The notes below the pieces were generated by a model. That model was not told where the DNA came from, did not search any database, and saw only the letters and a program-made list of their open reading frames with translations. 64,000 nucleotides of DNA from RGIG9115 sp045603225 (lineage in GTDB: Bacteria > Bacillota > Clostridia > UBA1381), in assembly GCA_045603225.1 (NCBI GenBank), contig JAZULT010000076.1, forward strand, positions 13,402 through 77,401, in the 5' to 3' direction. Numbering within the stretch: position 1 is the stretch's first letter; the number at the start of each line of letters is the position of its first letter. Shown here piece by piece: positions 25,775 through 34,395 of the stretch. A program made the position numbers and the translations under genes.

Positions 25775-28381
25775 TTATTCATATATAACGATAAAGTCAA
25801 AGGTTGATTGTCCACCCTTCATTATTATATAGTCACCCACAGTAATATTACTAATATTACCAACCTCTATTGCATTCTGCGATTCCATATCACATATATA
25901 AACCGAAATCATATCGGTAAATACCTTTTGTGTTTTATACTCTGACAATCCGTCATCAAGAATGATATATCCCTTTTCCTTATCAATATTTACAACATTA
26001 CCGGAAAGTACTACAACTTCATCGTGAAGTGAATCATTATACTTACTCATTTTACCGGGTTCTGCTTTATACACAACGTCTATCCTGTAAACCTCGTCGT
26101 CAATGTCAAAGTACAGCTTGAGAAGGTCGCCTCTTCCGAAGTAATCTGTTGTTACTCTGTTACCGTTTTCATCAAATACCATAACATCAAGAGCAACGTA
26201 TGCTGTTGCGCTTATATTTGTTCCATGAAGCCCTTCAATTGCCATTTGCTCTGTTCCATCTGAACTGATTACATATTTTGATTTTGAAAACAGGAAGTTT
26301 CCGGTATCGAACTGTCCTACATTCTCAATAGTTGTATCAAGTGTGATAATTCTTGCTTCACCAAACTCATTCACATCATAAGCCTTAAGCGTATATGCTT
26401 TCCAGTCGCTGTAGATTGAACCTCTTTCAACAGAGAAATACTTGTCATCCACCTGCGAAATTTCCTCGTCTGTATATCTTGAACTTGTGCCTTTTTCGTT
26501 TGTATAAAGTGTGGGGATACTGTAATTCACAGTTTCTCCCGACACGTACACCTTCGAATCAAATGACTGATTCGCACGGCGGTATGTCTGCATATTAATC
26601 TCACGATAACATAAATCATCCCTCGTATAATCATTTGAAAGCTCTGCTCTGTCAATTGATTTCACAAATCCTTCTCCGTCAAGTTCAAAGGTTATAATCT
26701 GAGGAACTTTTCCTACTTCACTGACTACCTTCGCTGACGGAAGAACAATTCCGTCCGTATTAACCTTTGAACGAAGCTTATAAAGCTGCCAGTCCCCGTC
26801 TTCGCCCAGAATTTTTATGCTGATGTCATTCTCAACATCTTCATTCACATAAAATTTCTTGTAATATCCATATTTCTTCACCCCGGAAACCTGCTCAAGA
26901 GCAACGATTTTGTCGTTACTGTCAAGATAAAATACCGCGGTCATTCCGACTTCAACATCTTTAGCTTTTATATCATTTTTTGAAACTGCCGCCTTGTACA
27001 GCTTCGACTTTCTGTATTCTACATTGTCGATATACACAAGGTCTTCAGCTCTGTTCAATCCGGTTACAACGCCGTTTACTTTTTTACTGCTGATTTCAAT
27101 GGTCACCTCGCGTACCCCGTCAGAGGTTGTATCAAATATGGTAATAACGTCGTTATCGGTTATTTCCGAAAACAAGGCTTCCTGTCCGTTTCTTGTCACC
27201 GTAAGCTTATCTGCATTTTCAAGCTCAAGCTTTGTAATTGCTCCGTCAAATGAATATTTACCGTAAATTTCTTCATCCTTGACAGATATTCCGCTTACAT
27301 ACATCTGCTTATATTTGTATGCAAAAACAACATCTGCAATTTTATCGTTATTATTATCCACAAGTACTACCGTGTCAGCATCTCCAACAAGCTCATCCAT
27401 GTTGTACTCAGGCGAAGAAACATTATTAAGTATCTTACAAGCTGACGGACTGATTTTTATGCTCTTTTCCGATGAATCGGTTTCCTTCTGATAGCGAAGG
27501 CTGATTTCTGTAACGTTATTCGTTATATCTTCTCCGTTTATCTCCGTTACATTTGTCTTATATGGAAGAGCAAAAACAACTTCTTCCACGCCTCCGGAAA
27601 TCTGTTTCGAGTATGCTTCCACATTATAGCCAAGATAATTATTTATTTTCTCATAATTGCTTCCTATAACCATACCGCCAATTGCCACATTATCCTCACC
27701 GCATCCCTGTTCTCCGTCAAGAGATGTGAAATAAGTAGCTGTAACAATACCTCTGTATCTTACAAGCTTCATATACTTTTCCATAAAGAGAACGTCACTT
27801 TTCTCAAGTCCGGTGCCATTACCTGTATAAACTGTGGACATCAGCTCCACCGTGAGAGTATTATACAAAATCTTAGCAAGATTTTCATATGTAAGTGCGC
27901 TTTCTGCTCCGGTTGTGATTCCGTCGAAAAGACCTTCACTCTGTGCAATCAGAAGATAATTACCTGTTGTATTTGCAGGAACACCATACCCCGACACGTT
28001 CAGAATAACATTTGCCGCTTCCTGAACAGTAATTGTTTTTTCAGGATAAAACTTCCCGTCACCATAGCCTTTTATATATCCTGAGTCCAAAGCATAAATC
28101 ACAGCTTCTGTATAGGTTTTTCCGCTTTTTAAATCAGGGAATGTACTTTCTCCGGAAACTGCGGAAAACGGCGCTTCAATCATTTCCATGAGTATCCGTA
28201 CAAATTCACCACGGGTAACCTCTTCGCCCGGATTATTAACATCCGATTCGTCAAGAACGTGAAGACCTCTCATAACAGAAGCTTCATACGAAATGGTCTC
28301 ATTATCCCCGGAAGCCGATACCGCTGAAAGCATTCCAATAACCGATACAAGACAAAGTATTAATGCTATAACTTTTTTCAT
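25775..28381 (-). CDS. Secreted SLH/beta-rich surface protein (cassette member Y, copy B)
   Basis: An 868-residue protein with a signal peptide ending near SAVSA. Its N-terminal region (about 30-195) holds the clearest SLH repeats of the three homologues (EEVTRGEFVRILMEMI; then FPDLKSG and GYGDGKFYPEKTITVQEAA). The rest is the same long beta-rich region as in the proteins at 8220 and 52235, including the acidic loop VDNNNDKIAD. There are no recognisable catalytic motifs. It starts 12 bases after the stop of the SLH gene at 28394, with GGAGGAG just upstream. It is inferred to be a wall-attached structural partner. Confidence 0.7.
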   Translation of the reverse strand: MKKVIALILCLVSVIGMLSAVSASGDNETISYEASVMRGLHVLDESDVNNPGEEVTRGEFVRILMEMIEAPFSAVSGESTFPDLKSGKTYTEAVIYALDSGYIKGYGDGKFYPEKTITVQEAANVILNVSGYGVPANTTGNYLLIAQSEGLFDGITTGAESALTYENLAKILYNTLTVELMSTVYTGNGTGLEKSDVLFMEKYMKLVRYRGIVTATYFTSLDGEQGCGEDNVAIGGMVIGSNYEKINNYLGYNVEAYSKQISGGVEEVVFALPYKTNVTEINGEDITNNVTEISLRYQKETDSSEKSIKISPSACKILNNVSSPEYNMDELVGDADTVVLVDNNNDKIADVVFAYKYKQMYVSGISVKDEEIYGKYSFDGAITKLELENADKLTVTRNGQEALFSEITDNDVITIFDTTSDGVREVTIEISSKKVNGVVTGLNRAEDLVYIDNVEYRKSKLYKAAVSKNDIKAKDVEVGMTAVFYLDSNDKIVALEQVSGVKKYGYYKKFYVNEDVENDISIKILGEDGDWQLYKLRSKVNTDGIVLPSAKVVSEVGKVPQIITFELDGEGFVKSIDRAELSNDYTRDDLCYREINMQTYRRANQSFDSKVYVSGETVNYSIPTLYTNEKGTSSRYTDEEISQVDDKYFSVERGSIYSDWKAYTLKAYDVNEFGEARIITLDTTIENVGQFDTGNFLFSKSKYVISSDGTEQMAIEGLHGTNISATAYVALDVMVFDENGNRVTTDYFGRGDLLKLYFDIDDEVYRIDVVYKAEPGKMSKYNDSLHDEVVVLSGNVVNIDKEKGYIILDDGLSEYKTQKVFTDMISVYICDMESQNAIEVGNISNITVGDYIIMKGGQSTFDFIVIYE

Positions 28382-28393
28382 TTCTTCTCCTCC

Positions 28394-30043
28394 TTATTTT
28401 AATTTCATAAATCTGCGGATTATTGCAGCAGCTTCCGCGCGACTTATAGAATCACCCGGTCGAAAAATTCCGTCTGAGCCTTTTATAACTCCAAGTTCTG
28501 TCATACGGCGTACTCCGGCTTTTGCATAATCTGCGATACTTTCACTGTCATTATATTCCGCATACTCCATCACAGGTGCAAGTGTTTCATCCGTAAGTCT
28601 TGAAAGAATTACAGTTGCATCCTGCCTTGTAATTTCTTTCCCAATACCAAACTCATTTCTTCCAATACCGGTAACCATACCGTCACGATACGCAGTAGTA
28701 ACATACGGAGTGTACCATTTTGCATATTCCACATCGCGAAACGGTGTTGTACCACCTAAAAGTAACGTATCGGTAGCTTTTATAATCATTGTTACAAATT
28801 CTTCTCTTGTTACTTTATTATCCGGTCTGAAGCTTCCATCATCATATCCGTTTATAATTCCCATATCATAAAGCTCTTCAATTTCTCCCGCTCCCCAATG
28901 ACTTCCGGTGACATCACTGAATACAATAGCAGAAATTTCCGAATCATTCGCATTGTTTTCTTTCTCCTCAGTTTTGGGAGTGGTTATCATTACACTTCCG
29001 CCTCTGCTTCCGCCACCGCCTGAGCCTGACGAGCTTACCTTATTACTGTTGTTTTTATCTTTCTTACATTCATCAACCGCTTTGTCCATCAGCTTATGAA
29101 AATCCTTTAGTGATGAAATTCCGTTTTTCTTTGCATCTGAAATAAACAGCTTCAGAACCTTGTTTTCATTATTTCTGTAATATGAATAATAATCCTGTTC
29201 ATCAATCTCAAGAAGCTTTTTGTTATCATTAACAATTTCGCTGATGGCATCATAATCCGATGCGTTCAGTATTTCATAAAATACATTTGCCAGACCAAAG
29301 CTCTCATTAAAATCCTCAATTCCGGAATATGTTTTTCTTGATTTCATATATCCGCTTATGTAGTTTACTCTTTCATTATCGCCTTTAACACTTTCCCATG
29401 TTACTTCTCCGCAGAAAACTCTGGAAAGTGCATTGACCTTTTCGACATCACCTTCAAATGCACTTAAGCTAACGGACAACTCATAAGCTTTTTCTATTTC
29501 CGGCAAACTGCCGCTGAATACAGCTTTCATATTATAAAGAATTTCCGATGCATTATCCTTGTCGCATTTATTCCAGCCGGTCAGGTCCCAGCCCATTCCT
29601 TCCAGAATATTCTCATTTTCCGAATTATTTATGATTGATTTGATCTCATCTGCATCGGAAGCATTTTTCAGCCTGTTTATAAGTTCTTCGATATCGTTTT
29701 GTGATACATATTCCAGAATAAATTCCTTTTCACTGTTGCTTCCGACTTTCACAAAAACACTTATCTGAGAGCTGTTACCTATTCTGCTCTCTTCCATTTT
29801 CACAGGATAGGTAAATTCCCCGGCACTCATCCTGTAAGTAGAATCAAAGGTAATTACGTTGCTATAATCTGCAATGGGTGCACCTCCCTTTGTAACAACG
29901 ACGCTTATAGGCTCACCTTCATTTATCGTTCCCATCGCAACACATTCATTACCAACGAGCTTAACATCTGTTACATCAGCAAAAACAACAGAACTTCCTA
30001 TAACTGTCATTCCGCATAAAATACCTACAATTAGTTTTCTCAT
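28394..30043 (-). CDS. Ig/helical/Gly-linker/SLH surface protein (cassette member X, copy B)
   Basis: A 549-residue protein with the same plan as the gene at 10763: signal peptide, Ig-like domain (VVTKGGAPI landmark), long helical domain, Gly/Ser-rich linker (SGSGGGGSRGG, about 345-360) and three SLH repeats at the C-terminus (NKVTREEFVTMI, KEITRQDATVIL, DSISRAEAAAII). Its helical domain is about 80 residues longer than in copy A. It is wall-anchored, with the N-terminus exposed. It lies between the GH-A gene at 30074 and the SLH/beta gene at 25775. Confidence 0.8.
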   Translation of the reverse strand: MRKLIVGILCGMTVIGSSVVFADVTDVKLVGNECVAMGTINEGEPISVVVTKGGAPIADYSNVITFDSTYRMSAGEFTYPVKMEESRIGNSSQISVFVKVGSNSEKEFILEYVSQNDIEELINRLKNASDADEIKSIINNSENENILEGMGWDLTGWNKCDKDNASEILYNMKAVFSGSLPEIEKAYELSVSLSAFEGDVEKVNALSRVFCGEVTWESVKGDNERVNYISGYMKSRKTYSGIEDFNESFGLANVFYEILNASDYDAISEIVNDNKKLLEIDEQDYYSYYRNNENKVLKLFISDAKKNGISSLKDFHKLMDKAVDECKKDKNNSNKVSSSGSGGGGSRGGSVMITTPKTEEKENNANDSEISAIVFSDVTGSHWGAGEIEELYDMGIINGYDDGSFRPDNKVTREEFVTMIIKATDTLLLGGTTPFRDVEYAKWYTPYVTTAYRDGMVTGIGRNEFGIGKEITRQDATVILSRLTDETLAPVMEYAEYNDSESIADYAKAGVRRMTELGVIKGSDGIFRPGDSISRAEAAAIIRRFMKLK

Positions 30044-30073
30044 TTTTTCACCCTTTTCTTAAATTTCATTTAT

Positions 30074-32932
30074 TTAAAAATCCGAAACAACCGATAATGG
30101 TTTCATCAACTTATCCCAGATCATTATTTTTATAACCTGATTTTCCTCTTTTCCAAACAAAGTAATTCTTTCTTTGCCTCCGGCAACCTCACACTTAATC
30201 AGCTTCCCGTCAGAATCATATAATGCCTGTATAATCTTGTCCGAAGCCTCCGTATTTTCTGCATACACAACTCCGTTTTCTTCCTTTATAACTCCGCCTG
30301 TTTCAACATAAAGCAAAAGCGGTGTGTATCCCTTAAGAGATATCCGGCTGAGTTCTTCTCCTTTTACCATATCGTACACATATGTAGCCTTATTTCCTCC
30401 GATATAAATATCAATATCCGATAAATCTTCCCATTCATATCTGCAAATATTAAGAAGCTTTCCTCTGCCGCAGTCAATCCATCTGTATTCAGTACCGGAC
30501 AGCTTTTTTCCGTCGGATGAAGCTTTTATCTCCACTTCATTAGGAGTCATATCCCTTATGCTCTCAAGTATTTCATCTGCAGAAGGAGAAATGAGTTCAT
30601 ATCCTTTGTAGCTTACTGAAAAACGCTTTGCATTATCAAGCACAGCAGATTTCAATGATGACGAAATTCCTTTCTTATAATCATCATACCTTAGACAGCT
30701 GTCTCCAAGTGCTATGATTTTCCCGCCGTTACTTACGTACTCCGCCAGAGCTTCAACGGCCTCAACCGGAATATATCTCGTATCGGGAAGAATTATAAGC
30801 TTCAGCCCGTCAGCTTTTCCGTCTGCCAGCGCTTTTTCGTCAAGAACTGACACACGGTAACCACTGTAATTAGCTGCCTGATATGCCTTATAGAGACAAT
30901 TCATATAATTTCTGTTATAGACTCTTGATGCTGTGCTGAAAACAACTCCGACCTTTGGCTTGGCATTTTGTAATTTATTTATTTCATCAGCCACACTGTT
31001 CAGTTTAAGATTTGTTTTGCCAACAGCTGCCATGCAATCAGGTCGGTGAAGTATGCTGTCCATAACAAGACTTGATTCATCATACGTCCTTCTGTATACC
31101 CATATAGTGGATGCCCCTCTTCCATGAAGTGCTCCCTGCCATATATCGCATGCCACATGAATCGCCTGTTTTTCGGAATAATCTTTAGATTTATCCTGAA
31201 TTATATGATCCTCTGAATTAAAAACAGGTTTTTCATCTACTGTGGTAAGATAGTCGTACCACAGCAATTTACTTTCCATCTGATACATATGTTCGCCTAT
31301 ATAAGCATGAGCATCGTTCCCGTGTAAATCCGAGAAATCCGAAAACAAATTCGCTTCAGTCCCGGCCAACATAAATTTATACTCATAATTACTGTCTATC
31401 CTTGACATATAGTCAACCATTTTCGAATGAATCATAACCTTCGGAGCCTTACTTTTTATTTCATCAGCAAGCATCTTATGAAACCCTGCAAAATATTCTT
31501 CATTAAACTGCTTCCAGTCATAAAATGCCTGAGTTGCCGAAATACCGGTAACCGTGGGTATCCTTGAAAATGAAGAATGTAACGACATATGGTTATCATT
31601 AAGATTTCCTATCGTTCCGTACTTCTCCTCAAGCCAGCTTTTCCACAAAGGCTGAATTTTAGCCGAATTACTGTACATAAGATTGAACATAGGTTCATTC
31701 ATAAGACAAACGCTTTTAATAGCGTTGCAATTCTTAATACTTTCTCCGACTGCAGAAGCATAATCACGCATTACATCCTGTATGCGCTGCTCTGACCATT
31801 CAATACCTCCGCCACCAAATCCGCTTCCACCATGAGTGTATGCTCCACTTTCCGACTCAATAAACGACGGAAAGTAATGGGGTGATATAAGAAGATTAAC
31901 AAAAATATTATTTTCCTCTGCCGTCTCTGCACTTCGGATTATTTCATCCAGAGCTCCTGCGTCAACATCATATCCGTCCTTATGAATCACATCCTTCTCA
32001 AAATCTCCACTTGTAAGAATATTATCATATGTACCTTTTTTACGTACAAAAACACCGTCAATTATATTTTCTCCGACAGACTCCGATAAAAATTCTATAG
32101 TAAGCGATGTATTCCCTCCGGAAGAAAATGAAAACTTGCTTGTAGCGAATCTTGAAGATGTATTTTTAAGTACCGACGAAGCAGTACGGTTGCTTGAAAA
32201 CTCAATTCCACCCCCGCTTATATTTCTGCTTACACAACCGATTTCATATTCCGTATATGGTTCTATATACAATGTTTTTGTAACTCGCACACTGCCACTG
32301 TTATTCACAAATTTTAGTCCTGCAGTTCCGTTCTGTCCGTCTTTTTCTTCTCTTTGTACCAATGCGCCATTTCCGTCTGCATCTACCTTCCAACCACCAT
32401 AAATATTTTCTCCCGGTGGAATAATAACATTCCACACTCCGGTTTCAAGAGTAATTATATTTGTACCAAGATTAACCAACTTTTTATCAATATTTTCAAC
32501 ATCGCCCATATAACCGACAAAGAACATTCCGCCTTTACCATCATCACGATTTGTTATAAACGAGGTTCCGTCGAGCGCAATATCCCCTGATTTATATTTA
32601 TATGTTTTTATTGACTTCTTTTCTCCGTCCAGATATCCGTTCAGATTTTTATACGCTTCCTCATACAATTCATTTAAGCATTCATATACATACTCTGCAC
32701 GTTCATTACATCCGTTTGACAAATCCTCATTTCCGTATTTAATAAAATCTTCAATAACAGTATAATTGATTTTTTCTTCGTCCGTAGGAATACATTTCTC
32801 TTCACAAGATTCAATTAATGTTCTGAGAACTGAAAGCTTATCCTTAAAAGCATTAAAATCAGATACTTCAACGCCATACGCTGTAACAGACATGATGCTC
32901 ATCAAAAATCCGGCAAGTATAACTTTTTTCAC
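30074..32932 (-). CDS. Secreted GH-A clan glycoside hydrolase (compact form)
   Basis: A 952-residue protein beginning with GTG at 32932 (AAAGGA about ten bases upstream). The signal peptide ends near TAYG. There are no N-terminal CBMs: the helical pre-domain comes first (about 30-105, motif CIPTDEE). Then come the barrel start (FFVGYMG), the inserted CBM-like domain (about 170-315), the rest of the barrel, a Rossmann-like domain and a C-terminal module ending in I-M-I-W-D-K. The acid/base is E413 (CLMNEP) and the nucleophile E574 (FNSEDH), with WQGALHGRG after it. It lies directly downstream of the PL22-like gene, 30 bases apart. Confidence 0.8.
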   Translation of the reverse strand: MKKVILAGFLMSIMSVTAYGVEVSDFNAFKDKLSVLRTLIESCEEKCIPTDEEKINYTVIEDFIKYGNEDLSNGCNERAEYVYECLNELYEEAYKNLNGYLDGEKKSIKTYKYKSGDIALDGTSFITNRDDGKGGMFFVGYMGDVENIDKKLVNLGTNIITLETGVWNVIIPPGENIYGGWKVDADGNGALVQREEKDGQNGTAGLKFVNNSGSVRVTKTLYIEPYTEYEIGCVSRNISGGGIEFSSNRTASSVLKNTSSRFATSKFSFSSGGNTSLTIEFLSESVGENIIDGVFVRKKGTYDNILTSGDFEKDVIHKDGYDVDAGALDEIIRSAETAEENNIFVNLLISPHYFPSFIESESGAYTHGGSGFGGGGIEWSEQRIQDVMRDYASAVGESIKNCNAIKSVCLMNEPMFNLMYSNSAKIQPLWKSWLEEKYGTIGNLNDNHMSLHSSFSRIPTVTGISATQAFYDWKQFNEEYFAGFHKMLADEIKSKAPKVMIHSKMVDYMSRIDSNYEYKFMLAGTEANLFSDFSDLHGNDAHAYIGEHMYQMESKLLWYDYLTTVDEKPVFNSEDHIIQDKSKDYSEKQAIHVACDIWQGALHGRGASTIWVYRRTYDESSLVMDSILHRPDCMAAVGKTNLKLNSVADEINKLQNAKPKVGVVFSTASRVYNRNYMNCLYKAYQAANYSGYRVSVLDEKALADGKADGLKLIILPDTRYIPVEAVEALAEYVSNGGKIIALGDSCLRYDDYKKGISSSLKSAVLDNAKRFSVSYKGYELISPSADEILESIRDMTPNEVEIKASSDGKKLSGTEYRWIDCGRGKLLNICRYEWEDLSDIDIYIGGNKATYVYDMVKGEELSRISLKGYTPLLLYVETGGVIKEENGVVYAENTEASDKIIQALYDSDGKLIKCEVAGGKERITLFGKEENQVIKIMIWDKLMKPLSVVSDF

Positions 32933-32962
32933 ATATAATCAATCCTTTCTGCTAAGCAGTAT

Positions 32963-34072
32963 TTACTGTCTCACGTTATCTATGTATGCAACCTTAATAC
33001 AAGTTCGTCCGCCTTCTTTATCAAGAGCAGTATATATCACCTTTTTATTGTCAGGAGACATCTGCGGATGCGGATGACACGGGTGTATTGCCGTCATGTG
33101 CGGCATATCAATCACTGATTCAATTCCTGTTTCTCTGTCTATAACAACAACCTCGCTCTGAAACGGTGCATATTGTGTATCTGCAAGCAGATATCTTCCG
33201 TCCTGAGATACACCGACATGCCAATATTTAAATTCCGAATACAACAATTCATATTCTGCAGTCTGTACATCAGCGTAACATATACCTGTCGGCTTCAACG
33301 AAGATACAGGATACTTTACAAAATAGATTCCTTTTCCGTCAGGTGACCACATTTCATGCCCGAAACAGTCACCAACATTCCCTTTCTCGTCAAGTCTTTG
33401 CTTTGCAATGTTATATGCATCTTTTTTTCTGTGATTATAAATCCACAATCTGTTCGGTATGTAAAACGTTTCCCCTTCATGAGCAAAGAAAAATAAATCT
33501 TTATCAAGGGGAGATATCATAAGATGATCCGCCTCATATAACGGCTTTGCAAACATTACTTCATATAACTTTTCAACCTCTCCTGTTTGCATATTAAGCC
33601 TGAAAAAAACTGTAGGTCTGTTATTACCTGCCACAAAAAACGAAGCATATTCTCCTGATTTCGTCAAATGCAATCCGTCAAATACAGCTTTTCTTTCTCC
33701 GTCTCCAAACGAATATCCATCTTCTGTAATATAAATATTGTTTTCGTATATACACGTCGTCTCACCGGAAACAACATCAGTAGAAAACACCCCATCCGTA
33801 GTTGTATAGTAAACAAAATTACCTCTCACTTCCACAAATGTCATTATATGGTTTACCTTTGCAATCGATGTTATACTGTTATCCTTAAGTGATATTTTTA
33901 CTATTTCAGCGTCATAATACTCATTCTTATCAATAGGATAGTTCATTCTTTCATTTTCAGAACGAACAGCTACAAATGTATCATTGTCTATCCATTTATT
34001 TGTAACATAATATCCTGAAGTATAAAATAATCGGTCATCTTTTATTATTTCGATTCTTTCTGTTTTAATCAT
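32963..34072 (-). CDS. PL22-like (oligogalacturonate lyase family) beta-propeller lyase
   Basis: A 369-residue protein without a signal peptide, so cytoplasmic. Repeated propeller blades and the PL22 signature histidines are visible: SPLDKDLFFFAHEG (H198), FGHEMWSPDG (H239), KYWHVGVSQDGRYL (H285) and HPCHPHPQMSPDN (H330, H333, H335). In characterised oligogalacturonate lyases a metal is held by three His and one Gln. The pattern here suggests that the Gln position is His (H330). PL22 enzymes split short unsaturated or saturated uronate oligomers by beta-elimination. GGGGA is seven bases before the ATG. It is the first gene of cluster B and points to a uronate-containing polysaccharide such as pectin. 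Confidence 0.75.
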   Translation of the reverse strand: MIKTERIEIIKDDRLFYTSGYYVTNKWIDNDTFVAVRSENERMNYPIDKNEYYDAEIVKISLKDNSITSIAKVNHIMTFVEVRGNFVYYTTTDGVFSTDVVSGETTCIYENNIYITEDGYSFGDGERKAVFDGLHLTKSGEYASFFVAGNNRPTVFFRLNMQTGEVEKLYEVMFAKPLYEADHLMISPLDKDLFFFAHEGETFYIPNRLWIYNHRKKDAYNIAKQRLDEKGNVGDCFGHEMWSPDGKGIYFVKYPVSSLKPTGICYADVQTAEYELLYSEFKYWHVGVSQDGRYLLADTQYAPFQSEVVVIDRETGIESVIDMPHMTAIHPCHPHPQMSPDNKKVIYTALDKEGGRTCIKVAYIDNVRQ

Positions 34073-34132
34073 ACTTACTTCCCCATTACTAATATTTTCA
34101 AAATAAATATCTCAATATCGTCTTGTAATTAA

Positions 34133-34160
34133 AGTATAGCATATTTTCATATATTTTCAA
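34133..34160 (-). promoter_or_regulatory. Promoter of cluster B operon
   Basis: The -35 box TTGAAA (34160..34155) and the -10 box TATACT (34138..34133) have a 16-base spacer, about 60 bases before the PL22-like start. Three copies of ATATTTTCA occur nearby (about 34092, 34141 and 34151) and might be regulator sites or chance in AT-rich DNA. Confidence 0.55.
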
Positions 34161-34339
34161 GTGTTAAAATTTTACTGATGTTTAATAAAAAAATCAGTTT
34201 TTACGTATTTTTTACTTTTTAGAAAGCATCAGAAAATCACAATTTTTTTATTAAGATAAAATAAATGCTTATTTTTCAATAATTATAAAAGTAAAAATTA
34301 CGTTTTTTCGCCTTTTTTATGTTTTTTCTTTTAAACGTA

Positions 34340-34368
34340 TTGACTTTTATTATTATTTATAGTAAAAT
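34340..34368 (+). promoter_or_regulatory. Promoter of the lyase-like/AraC regulator
   Basis: TTGACT (34340-34345) and TAAAAT (34363-34368) are separated by exactly 17 bases. The GGAGG ribosome site and the ATG at 34396 follow. Confidence 0.75.
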
Positions 34369-34395
34369 GAAGAAAATATATGGAGGAACTGAATT

